A stretch of DNA of 10,235 nucleotides from Halomonas halophila (GCA_002433675.1 DJIP01000095.1:14724-24958); one strand, 5' to 3'. Positions 1 through 8,210 are shown, counted from the first letter of the stretch. Notes: generated by a model from the letters alone, not told the origin. Translations and numbers: made by a program.

Positions 1-632
<632 letters not shown>

Positions 633-1658
633 TCAATTGTGGGCGTGCAGCGCTTCGTTAAGGGCGATGGCGCTCTTGTTGGTCAGGCACTCGATACGGC
701 CGTTGGTCGAGTTGCGACGCAGCAGCAGATCGTCCTGACCGGCCAGTTCGCGGGCCGCCAGGGTGCGTACCTCCTGGCCCTGGTCGTCGAGCAGGGTGAC
801 CTTGGCGCCGGCGGTGATGTAGAGCCCGGCCTCGACGGTGCAGCGGTCGCCCAGCGGGATACCGATACCGGCGTTGGCGCCGATCAGGCAGCCTTCACCC
901 ACCGAGATGATGATGTTGCCGCCACCTGACAGGGTGCCCATGGTGGAACAGCCACCGCCCAGGTCGGAGCCCTTGCCGACGACCACGCCGGCCGAGATAC
1001 GACCCTCGATCATGCCCGGGCCTTCGGTGCCGGCGTTGAAGTTGACGAAGCCCTCGTGCATCACCGTGGTGCCCTCGCCCAGGTAGGCGCCCAGGCGCAC
1101 CCGTGCGGTGTCGGCGATGCGCACGCCATTGGGCACCACGTAGTCGGTCATCTTGGGGAACTTGTCGACACAGTCCACCGACAGGGTGCGACCTTCCAGG
1201 CGAGCCTTGAGCCGGCGTGCCGGCAGCTCGATGATGTCGATGGCGCCTTCGCTGCTCCAGGCGATGTTGCGCAGCAGGCCGAACATCCCGGTGAGGTCGA
1301 GCTGGTGTGGCTTGACCAGACGGTGGGACAGCAGGTGCAGCTTGAGGTAGACCTCCGGGGCGCTCTGGGGCGGCAGGTCCTCACTGATGAAGGTGGCCAC
1401 CAGCGGACGCTGGCTGGCGCCGAGGCTGGCGGCCAGGTCGGCCTGCTCCGGGTGGCCGGCGTCGCGCAGGGCGTCGGCCAGGGCTTGGCAGTGTTCCGGC
1501 AGGAAGCTGACGGCGGCGGTGCCCTGGGGCGCGTCGAGTACCCGAGCGGCGGCCTCTACCAGGCTGGCGTCGGGGGCCAGCAGCGGCGCCGGGTAGTAGA
1601 CCTCGAGCCAGTCGCCCTGGGTGTTCTGGGTGCCGATGCCGAGTGCAAAGCTGTGCAT
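633..1658 (-). CDS. dapD: 2,3,4,5-tetrahydropyridine-2,6-dicarboxylate N-succinyltransferase DapD (long form)
   Basis: DapD transfers succinyl from succinyl-CoA to tetrahydrodipicolinate, opening the succinylase branch to diaminopimelate. It acts in the cytoplasm, as a trimer in characterised members. The 341-residue protein has an N-terminal alpha/beta region (about 1-170) and a left-handed beta-helix of imperfect hexapeptide repeats from about 176 to 290 (VVPNGVRIADTARV, LGEGTTVM, VGKGSDLGGG, IGANAGIGIPLG). MHEGFVNFNAGT at 200-211 is the conserved active-site segment, with E202 the likely catalytic glutamate by comparison with actinobacterial DapD. The length fits the long form known from Pseudomonas and actinobacteria rather than the 274-residue E. 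coli type. An AAGGA Shine-Dalgarno 8 nt before the ATG at 1658 decides this start over a 12-residue extension in the same frame. It lies 50 nt after the YffB-like gene and 45 nt before dapE. Confidence 0.97.
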   Translation of the reverse strand: MHSFALGIGTQNTQGDWLEVYYPAPLLAPDASLVEAAARVLDAPQGTAAVSFLPEHCQALADALRDAGHPEQADLAASLGASQRPLVATFISEDLPPQSAPEVYLKLHLLSHRLVKPHQLDLTGMFGLLRNIAWSSEGAIDIIELPARRLKARLEGRTLSVDCVDKFPKMTDYVVPNGVRIADTARVRLGAYLGEGTTVMHEGFVNFNAGTEGPGMIEGRISAGVVVGKGSDLGGGCSTMGTLSGGGNIIISVGEGCLIGANAGIGIPLGDRCTVEAGLYITAGAKVTLLDDQGQEVRTLAARELAGQDDLLLRRNSTNGRIECLTNKSAIALNEALHAHN

Positions 1659-1666
1659 GCCGTATG

Positions 1667-1671
1667 TCCTT
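1667..1671 (-). promoter_or_regulatory. Ribosome binding site of dapD
   Basis: AAGGA on the minus strand, 8 nt before the ATG at 1658. It is the only good Shine-Dalgarno in the gap and fixes the dapD start at MHSFALG. Confidence 0.75.
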
Positions 1672-1708
1672 TTCGTAGGTGCTGGAATTCGCAAAGAGGG
1701 GAGAAAAA

Positions 1709-2047
1709 TTAGAGGTCGTCGTAGTCGCCGTCGCGGTAGCCGACCAGGATGTCGTCGCCGGTGTCGAGCAGCGGGCGCTTGATCAGGGTCGGGTTGGCGA
1801 GCATCAATTCGCGGGCCTTGTTGGCGTCGACGTCGTTCTTGTCGTCGTCGGGTAGCTGTCGCCAGGTGGTGCTGCGCTTGTTGAGCAGGGTCAGCACCGG
1901 CACCGACTCGAGGAAGTGCTCGAGCAGCGCCGCCGACACGCCATCGGCGCGCAGGTCATGGACCTGGTAGGGGTGGCCGCTGCCGTCCAGTGCCTTCTGG
2001 GCCTTGCGGCAGGTATCGCAGTTCTTGATCACGTAGAGCGTCAGCAT
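1709..2047 (-). CDS. ArsC/Spx/YffB-family thioredoxin-fold protein with CXXC motif
   Basis: A 112-residue member of the ArsC-like branch of the thioredoxin fold, closest in pattern to YffB. The N-terminus reads MLTLYVIKNCDTCRKA, with cysteines 10 and 13 at the redox site. TTWRQL lies in the middle, and NPTLIKRPLL with its cis-Pro-like RP is followed by GDDILVGY near the C-terminus, all typical of YffB (E. coli 118 residues). YffB proteins are suggested to be thiol reductases, possibly glutathione-dependent; the cellular substrate is not known. E. coli and P. aeruginosa YffB, as I remember them, carry a single cysteine here (CDTI, CDTM), so the Spx-like CXXC is notable. True Spx is a Firmicutes RNA-polymerase regulator and is unlikely here. 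The start at 2047 is set by GAGGA 8 nt upstream; a TTG at 2062 would add five residues. The gene sits between dapC (43-nt gap) and dapD (50-nt gap). E. coli yffB is next to dapE, so the link to this pathway recurs. Confidence 0.9.
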   Translation of the reverse strand: MLTLYVIKNCDTCRKAQKALDGSGHPYQVHDLRADGVSAALLEHFLESVPVLTLLNKRSTTWRQLPDDDKNDVDANKARELMLANPTLIKRPLLDTGDDILVGYRDGDYDDL

Positions 2048-2055
2048 GGGGCCCG

Positions 2056-2060
2056 TCCTC
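2056..2060 (-). promoter_or_regulatory. Ribosome binding site of the YffB-like gene
   Basis: GAGGA on the minus strand, 8 nt upstream of the ATG at 2047. It favours that start over the upstream in-frame TTG at 2062, which overlaps the site itself. Confidence 0.7.
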
Positions 2061-2090
2061 AATGTTCGTTGGTCGTGGCGTCGGTCGGGA

Positions 2091-3287
2091 TCAGCCGCGT
2101 GCCAGCAGGTCGCGGATGCGCTCGGCCGCTTCCCGAGTGGGGGCCAGTTCGTCCACCAGCGCCAGTCTCAGCCGACCGGCGCCCGGGTTGGTACCGTCAC
2201 TGCCGGTTCTGCCCATGTAGCTGCCCGGCAGGACGCTGACGTGGGCCTCGGCGTAGAGTCGCCGAGTGAAGGCTGCGTCGTCACCGTCGGGGACCGCTGG
2301 CCACAGATAAAAGCTAGCCTCGGGGGCGGGAAAGTCCATCACCGGCGCTAGGATCTCGGTGACCGCGGCGAACTTGGCGCGGTAGGCGTCTCGGTTGTCG
2401 CGCACGTGGGCTTCGTCGGACCAGGCGGCGATCGAGGCCTGCTGGATCGGCAGCGCCATGGCGCAGCCGTGGTAGGTGCGGTAGCGACGAAAGCGGCTGA
2501 TCAGCTCGGCGTCGCCGGCGACGAAGCCCGAGCGTAGCCCCGGCAGGTTCGAACGCTTGGACAGCGAGTGGAACACCAGGCAGCGATGATAGTCATGGCG
2601 CCCCATGGCGGCGGCGGCCTTAAGCAGTCCCGGGGGTGGCGCCTGCTCGTCCAGATACAGCTCCGAGTAGCACTCGTCGGAGGCGATGATGAAGTCGTGC
2701 TCGTCGGCCAGGGCGATCAGCTGCTGGAACTCTTCGATCGGGGTCACCGCGCCGGTGGGGTTGCCCGGTGAACACAAGAACACCAGCTGCACCTGGCGCC
2801 AGGTGTCGGCATCGACGGCCGAGAAGTCCGGGCGGAAGTCGTTGTCGGCACGGCAGTCGAGGTACAGCGGGGTGCCGCCGGCCAGCAGGGCGGCGCCTTC
2901 GTAGATCTGATAGAAGGGGTTGGGCACCGCCACCCGCGCCGGGCGAGAGCGATCGAGGCAGGCCTGGACGAAGGCGAAGATGGCCTCGCGGGTGCCGTTG
3001 ACCGGCAGCACCTGGCGCTCGGCGTCGAGTCCGTCGAGGCCGAAGCGGGTACGGGCCCAGTCGGCGATGGCCTGACGCAGCTCGGGTAGTCCGGCGATGG
3101 CCGGATAGCGGGCGAAGTCATGCTGATGTCGGGTCAGGGCGTCGAGTGCCGCCTGGTAGGGCGCGTGCTGCGGCTCGCCGATGGTCAGCGGACGATGGGC
3201 GAGGTCGGCTGGCGGCGTCAGGTCCGCCTTCAGCGCCGCCAGGCGCTCGAAGGGGTAGGGTTGCAAGGCGTCGAGATCAGGGTTCAT
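2091..3287 (-). CDS. dapC: N-succinyl-L,L-diaminopimelate aminotransferase DapC (class I PLP aminotransferase)
   Basis: A 398-residue fold-type I, PLP-dependent aminotransferase, expected to transaminate N-succinyl-2-amino-6-oxopimelate with glutamate, the step between DapD and DapE. Visible landmarks are TIGEP (35-39) near the N-terminus, YPAIAGLPELRQAIADW (61-77), SPGNPTG (173-179) with cofactor-binding N176, ASDECYSELY (202-211) with D204 and Y207, SLSKRSNLPGLRSGF (241-255) with Schiff-base lysine K244, and GRLRLAL (371-377) with R374 as the substrate carboxylate arginine. The family alone would not separate DapC from other class I aminotransferases. The assignment rests on the operon with dapD and dapE and on the same neighbourhood (dapC beside glnD–map) in pseudomonads. 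The start at 3287 has only a weak TGGA site 4 nt upstream, but the N-terminal sequence fits the family. It is the first gene of the operon, behind a strong predicted promoter. Confidence 0.92.
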   Translation of the reverse strand: MNPDLDALQPYPFERLAALKADLTPPADLAHRPLTIGEPQHAPYQAALDALTRHQHDFARYPAIAGLPELRQAIADWARTRFGLDGLDAERQVLPVNGTREAIFAFVQACLDRSRPARVAVPNPFYQIYEGAALLAGGTPLYLDCRADNDFRPDFSAVDADTWRQVQLVFLCSPGNPTGAVTPIEEFQQLIALADEHDFIIASDECYSELYLDEQAPPPGLLKAAAAMGRHDYHRCLVFHSLSKRSNLPGLRSGFVAGDAELISRFRRYRTYHGCAMALPIQQASIAAWSDEAHVRDNRDAYRAKFAAVTEILAPVMDFPAPEASFYLWPAVPDGDDAAFTRRLYAEAHVSVLPGSYMGRTGSDGTNPGAGRLRLALVDELAPTREAAERIRDLLARG

Positions 3288-3299
3288 GGGGTCCAGGCG

Positions 3300-3312
3300 C
3301 GCCCTTGGGGCG
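3300..3312 (-). promoter_or_regulatory. Small hairpin just upstream of dapC
   Basis: On the minus strand, CGCCC/GGGCG pairs around a CAA loop, ending 12 nt before the dapC start, directly upstream of its weak ribosome binding site. It lies inside the predicted leader of the dap operon. It could limit ribosome access, but five base pairs in GC-rich DNA may be chance. Confidence 0.25.
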
Positions 3313-3365
3313 TCGTTGTCATCACGGAAGTGGGTGCCGTCGGCGCGGGGCGCGACCGGGCATCG

Positions 3366-3394
3366 ATTATAGGGAAGGGGCGTACCAGCCTCAA
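3366..3394 (-). promoter_or_regulatory. Sigma-70 promoter of the dapC–yffB–dapD–dapE operon
   Basis: On the minus strand, TTGAGG (3394-3389) and a perfect TATAAT (3371-3366) are separated by exactly 17 bp. The -35 matches consensus at 4 of 6 positions and the -10 at 6 of 6. Transcription would start near 3359, giving a leader of about 72 nt before dapC. This AT-rich patch stands out in GC-rich DNA and is correctly placed between the glnD stop and the dapC start. I see no terminator between glnD and this promoter, so read-through from map–glnD remains possible. Confidence 0.8.
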
Positions 3395-3443
3395 ATCGAC
3401 GCGCTTTGCCTGCTGTATGACTCAGCTCGGGTCGGCGGGGCCG

Positions 3444-6119
3444 CTAGACACTGAGGACGTCGATCAGCCGTTCGCGCAACTGCTGCTGGCGCTCGGGGTC
3501 GGTGATCGGTCGGCCCTCGCGGTCGGTGACGTAGAAGACGTCCTCGACGCGTTCACCAAGGGTCGCGATCTTCGCCGCCGACAGGGTGATGCCCTGCTCC
3601 ATGAAGATGCTGCCGACCCGGGCCAGCAGGCCGGGGCGGTCCGGTGCGGTCAGCTCCAGCAGGGTGCGCTCGCCGCCCGGGTCCTGTTCGATGGCGACCT
3701 GGGTGGCCACCTTGAAGTGCTTGAGCTGGCGCGGGGTATGGCGGGTGACGATGGTCGGGTAGTCGTCCGGGTCGTCGAGCTCTTCGACCAGGTGGCGGCG
3801 AATCTCCTCGAGGCGGCTGGCGTCGCGGATCGGCTTGTCGTGGTCATCGAGCACGATAAAGGTGTTCAGCGTCCAGTCGTTGAGCGAGGTGGCGATGCGC
3901 GCGTCGTGGATCGACAGCCCGAGCTGCTCCATGGCGGCGGCGGTGGCGGCGAACAGGTCATCCACCGAGCGGGTATGGATGAACACCTTGGTGCCGCCCT
4001 CGGCCATGTCGTCGGTGGGGGCGTTGATCAGGATTAGCGGCAGCTCGCTGCCGGCGTGGGCCAGCATGCCCTGGGTCTGCCACACCACCTCGCTGGAGGC
4101 GTACTGCAGGAAGAAGTCCTCGCCGAGCGACTCCCACAGGGCGTCGACGCGCGCCATGTCGGCGCCGATCGTGGCCAGCAGCGAGTGCGCCTCCTCGCGG
4201 GTCTCGCGGACCCAGTCGGCGCGCTCCAGCGGGTTCTCGAGACCGCGCCGCAGTGCCCGCCGGGTCTCGGCGTGGAGCTGGCGCATCAGCGAGGCACGCC
4301 AGCCGTTCCACAGGGTGGGGTTGGTCGCGGTGATGTCGGCCACGGTGAGGATGTACAGGTAGTCCAGGCGGGTCTCGTCGCCGACGCTGGCGGCGAAGTC
4401 GCGAATTACCTCGGGGTCGGTGATGTCACGTTTCTGGGCGATCATCGACATCAGCAGGTGGTTTTCCACCAGCCAGCTGACCAGCCGGGTATCACGCTGG
4501 CTGAGTCCATGGCGTTCGGCGAAGTCCTCGACCTCGCGGGCGCCGATCAGCGAATGATCGCCGCCGCGGCCCTTGCCGATGTCGTGGAACAGTCCGGCGA
4601 TCCACAGGACCTCCATCTTCGGCGCCTGGTGAATCAGGGTCGCCGCCACCGGGAATTCCTTCTTGGCCTCGGGCTTGCGGAAGCCGTGCAGGCACTTCAA
4701 CAGGCGCAGAGTGTGGGCGTCCACGGTGTAGATATGGAACAGGTCGTGCTGCATCAGGCCGACCGCCTGGCCGAAGGCGGGCAGATACTTGCCCAGTACC
4801 CCGTAGCGATTCATCCGGCGTAGCTGGCGGGCGACGTTGCCACCGGAGCGCAACAGCGCCATGAACAGCGCCTGGTGACGCGGGTCGTTGCGGTAGCGGT
4901 CGTCCATCAGGTGGCGATGGTCGCGGATCAGGCGGATGGTGTCGGCGCGCACGCCGTCGATCTCGGGGTGCTCCGCCATCAGGTAGAACAGCTCGAGCAG
5001 CGCCGCCGGCTGGTCGCGGAACAGGGTCCGCGAGCGCACCTGGATGTAGCCGCCGGCGATCTCGAAGCGCTCGTTCAGCGGGGTCACGCTGATCGGGGTG
5101 TCGGGCCTCAGGATCTGTTCGTCGAAGTGCTGCAGCAGCATGTCGTTGAGCCCGGCCAGGGCGGTGACATGGCGGTAGTAGCGCTTCATGAACTGCTCCA
5201 CCGCCAGGCGCTCGGGGCTGTCGCGGTAGCCGAACAGCTCGGCGATGGTGTTCTGGTGGTCGAACAGCAGCCGGTCCTCGGCGCGCCCGGTCAGCATGTG
5301 CAAGGCGTAGCGGACCTGCCACAGGAAGGCCTGACCCTGGCTCAGGATGCGGTGTTCGGCATCGTTCATGAAGCCCTTGGCGACCACGTCCTCGTAGGAC
5401 TCGGTATCGAAGTGGCGCTTGGCCACCCAGCCGATCATCTGGATGTCGCGAAGCCCGCCGGGGGAGCTCTTGATGTTCGGCTCGAGGTGATACTCGGAGT
5501 TGTTGAAGCGGTAGTGGCGGGTGATCTGCTCCTGCCACTTGGCCTCGAAGAAGCGGTCTGCCGGCCACATGCGCTCGCCGGACAGACGCTCGCGCATGGC
5601 CTGGCGCAGGGCCTCGCGGCCGGCCAGGGTGCGTGACTCGAGCAAATTGGTGATGACGGTGACGTCGGCCTTCGCCTCGCGCTCGCAGTCGTTGAGCGAG
5701 CGCACGCTGTGACCGATCTCGAGCCCGATGTCCCACAGAAAGGTGATGAAGGCGGTCAGTGGTTCGCGGTAGGGCGTGTCGTCGTCATCCTCGAGCAGGA
5801 ACATCAGGTCGATGTCCGAATGAGGATGCAGCTCACCGCGGCCGTAGCCACCCACCGCCAGCAGCGCTACACCCTCGTCCAGGCCTGGCTGGCGCTCCCA
5901 GGCCAGCGCCAGCAGCTGGTCCAGGCACCAGGCCCGTCCTCGCACCAGGTCGCGGATGTCGGCGCCGCTGAGGAAGCGCTCGTCCAGCCGCGACTGGATC
6001 TCCTTGAGTGCGCCCTTGAAGGGCGCGATGGGGGAGCGCTGGCCCTCGAGCTGGCGAGCGAAGTCATCGAAGTCGAACAGCTCGAATTCCGGTGCGAAGC
6101 GATAGTGGTGCAGCAGCAT
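3444..6119 (-). CDS. glnD: Bifunctional PII uridylyltransferase / uridylyl-removing enzyme GlnD
   Basis: GlnD is the glutamine sensor of the nitrogen control cascade. When glutamine is low it uridylylates PII (GlnB/GlnK); when glutamine is high it removes UMP. The 891-residue length matches E. coli (890). Domains in order: nucleotidyltransferase, with GGYGRGELHPHSDIDL at 90-105, whose G90-G91, D102 and D104 form the metal-binding catalytic motif; a GlnD linker with NIKSSPGGLRDIQM (215-228); an HD hydrolase domain, with VDAHTLR at 466-472 and HDIGKGRGGDH at 512-522, for UMP removal; and two C-terminal ACT domains (about 709-785 and 816-890), the second beginning LLELTAPDRPGLLARV, which bind glutamine. 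All key residues are present, so both activities are expected. The ATG at 6119 is 6 nt after the map stop with GAGAG at the junction, suggesting translational coupling. The stop is TAG. Confidence 0.98.
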   Translation of the reverse strand: MLLHHYRFAPEFELFDFDDFARQLEGQRSPIAPFKGALKEIQSRLDERFLSGADIRDLVRGRAWCLDQLLALAWERQPGLDEGVALLAVGGYGRGELHPHSDIDLMFLLEDDDDTPYREPLTAFITFLWDIGLEIGHSVRSLNDCEREAKADVTVITNLLESRTLAGREALRQAMRERLSGERMWPADRFFEAKWQEQITRHYRFNNSEYHLEPNIKSSPGGLRDIQMIGWVAKRHFDTESYEDVVAKGFMNDAEHRILSQGQAFLWQVRYALHMLTGRAEDRLLFDHQNTIAELFGYRDSPERLAVEQFMKRYYRHVTALAGLNDMLLQHFDEQILRPDTPISVTPLNERFEIAGGYIQVRSRTLFRDQPAALLELFYLMAEHPEIDGVRADTIRLIRDHRHLMDDRYRNDPRHQALFMALLRSGGNVARQLRRMNRYGVLGKYLPAFGQAVGLMQHDLFHIYTVDAHTLRLLKCLHGFRKPEAKKEFPVAATLIHQAPKMEVLWIAGLFHDIGKGRGGDHSLIGAREVEDFAERHGLSQRDTRLVSWLVENHLLMSMIAQKRDITDPEVIRDFAASVGDETRLDYLYILTVADITATNPTLWNGWRASLMRQLHAETRRALRRGLENPLERADWVRETREEAHSLLATIGADMARVDALWESLGEDFFLQYASSEVVWQTQGMLAHAGSELPLILINAPTDDMAEGGTKVFIHTRSVDDLFAATAAAMEQLGLSIHDARIATSLNDWTLNTFIVLDDHDKPIRDASRLEEIRRHLVEELDDPDDYPTIVTRHTPRQLKHFKVATQVAIEQDPGGERTLLELTAPDRPGLLARVGSIFMEQGITLSAAKIATLGERVEDVFYVTDREGRPITDPERQQQLRERLIDVLSV

Positions 6120-6125
6120 GGGCTC

Positions 6126-6917
<792 letters not shown>

Positions 6918-7041
6918 GGAATCTCGGTCTGGGTGGTGTCGCCCCGGCGCTGGCGGCTGAGCCGTGTCGCTGGCCCGCGGCGACGATGACCGCGGCGACT
7001 CCGGGGAGGGACGCGTCGAGGTGCGCGAGACGTTGGGCGAC

Positions 7042-7070
7042 TTCAATTCGAAGGTCATCCATGGTATAAA
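7042..7070 (+). promoter_or_regulatory. Candidate extended -10 promoter for rpsB–tsf
   Basis: TATAAA at 7065-7070 is preceded by TG at 7062-7063, giving the extended -10 pattern TGnTATAAA. A weak -35, TTCAAT, lies at 7042-7047 with 17-bp spacing. It is the best rightward promoter I can find before rpsB and would give a leader of about 235 nt starting near 7077. An imperfect dyad, GACTTC/GAAGGTC (about 7039-7056), overlaps the -35. Start site not proven. Confidence 0.45.
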
Positions 7071-7089
7071 GCTGCGCGCTTTCCTGCAA
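7061..7089 (-). promoter_or_regulatory. Weak candidate promoter for map–glnD, overlapping the rpsB promoter
   Basis: On the minus strand, TTGCAG (7089-7084) and TACCAT (7066-7061) are 17 bp apart, with 3 and 4 consensus matches. It shares the same AT-rich element as the rightward TATAAA. If both are real, the two divergent promoters overlap and should compete. It is weak by sequence, and other starts in the intergenic region are possible. Confidence 0.28.
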
Positions 7090-7312
7090 TCGCCGTTCCT
7101 TCATGGTGTTTTCGCCAAGACCCTGGTCTTGCGATCGCCAGCGACGGGATAGCCCACGGGCGAGCGACAAACAGTAGAAGAGGTCTCCATAACGGAGCCT
7201 CGCGCCTTGAAAACACACATGCACCGACACATGGTCCCGGGTGCCTGAGGGAAACCTCTGGTCGGATCCATGGGGTGCATGGAGGCCTAACCCGATTTTT
7301 CAGGAGTCATCC
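7077..7312 (+). promoter_or_regulatory. Structured rpsB mRNA leader (likely S2 autoregulatory region, t44/tff position)
   Basis: Most of the 395-nt map–rpsB gap carries no gene. In E. coli the rpsB leader, also reported as the t44/tff RNA, lies in the same place and mediates feedback repression of rpsB–tsf by protein S2. Here I see four stem-loops: 7116-7131 (CAAGAC, loop CCTG, GTCTTG); 7180-7201 (GAGG, one bulged T, CTCC, loop ATAAC, GGAG, CCTC); 7244-7261 (CC, T·T mismatch, GAGG, GAAA tetraloop, CCTC, GG); and 7267-7283 (TCCATG, loop GGGTG, CATGGA). The last loop can pair GGGT (7273-7276) with ACCC (7290-7293), making a possible pseudoknot just before the U-rich stretch (7296-7300) and the AGGAG site. 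Function is inferred from position and known biology; exact bounds are uncertain. Confidence 0.6.
7302..7306 (+). promoter_or_regulatory. Ribosome binding site of rpsB
   Basis: AGGAG, 6 nt before the ATG at 7313 and preceded by a run of five T, a typical S1-binding enhancer context. It fixes the start at [10 protein letters not shown] and rejects the in-frame ATGs further upstream. Confidence 0.85.
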
Positions 7313-8059
7313 ATGGCACACGTCAATATGCGTGACCTGCTCAAGGCAGGCGCACACTTCGGTCACCAGACCCGTTACTGGAACCCGAAGATGGGCAAGT
7401 TCATCTTCGGCGCTCGTAACAAGATTCACATCATCAACCTCGAGCATACCCTTCCGGCGCTCAACGAGGCGATCGATGTGGTCGAGAAGATGGCCGCTTC
7501 CAACAACAAGATCCTGTTCGTCGGTACCAAGCGTAGCGCGAGCAAGATCATCAAGGAAGAAGCGAACCGTGTGAGTCAGCCGTTCGTCAACCACCGCTGG
7601 CTCGGCGGCATGCTGACGAACTACAAGACCATTCGTCAGTCCATCAAGCGTCTGCGCGAACTCGAAACCATGCACGAAGATGGCACCTTCGAGAAGCTGA
7701 CCAAGAAAGAAGTCCTGATGGCGACCCGCGAGCAGGACAAGCTCGAGCGTTCCATCGGCGGCATCAAGGACATGGGCGGCCTGCCGGACGCACTGTTCGT
7801 GATCGACGTCGACCACGAGCGCATCGCCATCAACGAGGCGAACAAGCTGGGCATCCCGGTCATCGGTGTGGTCGATACCAACTCCGATCCGGACGGCGTC
7901 GACTACGTGATCCCGGGCAACGATGACTCCATCCGCGCCATCCAGATCTACGTCAAGGCCATCGCCGATGCCTGTGGCCGTGCGAAGGAAGGTCGCCCCG
8001 ATGAGTTCGTCGAAGTGACCGACAGCGAAGGCGACGCCGCCGCTGCCGCTGCCGAGTAA
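7313..8059 (+). CDS. rpsB: 30S ribosomal protein S2
   Basis: S2 is a late-assembling protein of the small subunit, located between head and body, needed for S1 binding; in E. coli it represses its own mRNA. The 248-residue protein follows the family throughout: [20 protein letters not shown] (6-25), [60 protein letters not shown] and the C-terminal [19 protein letters not shown]. The tail ends in acidic residues and a run of alanines, a variable part of the family. Start chosen from AGGAG and from homology. It is the first gene of the rpsB–tsf unit; a terminator-like hairpin follows at 8115-8137. Confidence 0.99.
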   Translation: MAHVNMRDLLKAGAHFGHQTRYWNPKMGKFIFGARNKIHIINLEHTLPALNEAIDVVEKMAASNNKILFVGTKRSASKIIKEEANRVSQPFVNHRWLGGMLTNYKTIRQSIKRLRELETMHEDGTFEKLTKKEVLMATREQDKLERSIGGIKDMGGLPDALFVIDVDHERIAINEANKLGIPVIGVVDTNSDPDGVDYVIPGNDDSIRAIQIYVKAIADACGRAKEGRPDEFVEVTDSEGDAAAAAAE

Positions 8060-8064
8060 GCTTC

Positions 8065-8098
8065 GGCCCGCCTGGGCCAGCCGATCGCGCGAGCGATC
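8065..8098 (+). repeat. Two small stem-loops after rpsB
   Basis: GGCCC/GGGCC with a GCCT loop (8065-8078) and GATCGC/GCGATC with a GCGA tetraloop (8083-8098). They begin 5 nt after the rpsB stop and come just before the terminator hairpin. They could stabilise the rpsB 3' end or be processing sites; no function is shown by sequence alone. Confidence 0.4.
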
Positions 8099-8114
8099 CA
8101 CGCCGGACAGGCGC

Positions 8115-8139
8115 AAAGGGGGCCGTGGCCCCCTTTTCT
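8115..8139 (+). terminator. Intrinsic terminator / attenuator between rpsB and tsf
   Basis: AAAGGGGGC and GCCCCCTTT form a perfect 9-bp stem around a CGTG loop, followed by T, C, T. The four T residues (8134-8137) include the stem's own end. This is a good rho-independent terminator by shape but with a short U tract, so partial read-through into tsf is likely. A similar attenuator is known between rpsB and tsf in E. coli, where it makes S2 and EF-Ts levels differ. Confidence 0.75.
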
Positions 8140-8146
8140 CTACTTC

Positions 8147-8172
8147 AGACCCGCGGTAAATGCCGAGGGTCT
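8147..8172 (+). repeat. Long stem-loop upstream of tsf
   Basis: AGACCC pairs with GGGTCT, then after one G·A mismatch CGG pairs with CCG around a TAAATG loop. There is no T tract, so it is not a terminator. It ends 25 nt before the tsf ribosome binding site and may shape the 5' end of a processed or separately started tsf mRNA (inference). Confidence 0.45.
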
Positions 8173-8210
8173 CTCCGACACCCAGGTCGAACCATTTAGA
8201 GGTGAATACC

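Noticed and set aside
4492..5736. 414-codon minus-strand frame within glnD
   Set aside because: It is an Arg/Pro-rich shifted-frame shadow of glnD, whose own frame is intact and motif-complete.
6975..6999. Direct repeat CCGCGGCGAC, two copies 15 nt apart, in the map leader
   Set aside because: Only two copies of a GC-rich 10-mer in GC-rich DNA; chance is a sufficient explanation and it does not extend further.
6918..7058. Upstream extension of the map reading frame
   Set aside because: The added residues are Pro/Ser/Arg-rich, and the ATG at 6917 gives the normal Map length and N-terminus.
7270..7290. Six-codon upstream ORF (ATG GGG TGC ATG GAG GCC TAA) in the rpsB leader
   Set aside because: It has no ribosome binding site, and its bases are better explained by the hairpin and possible pseudoknot.
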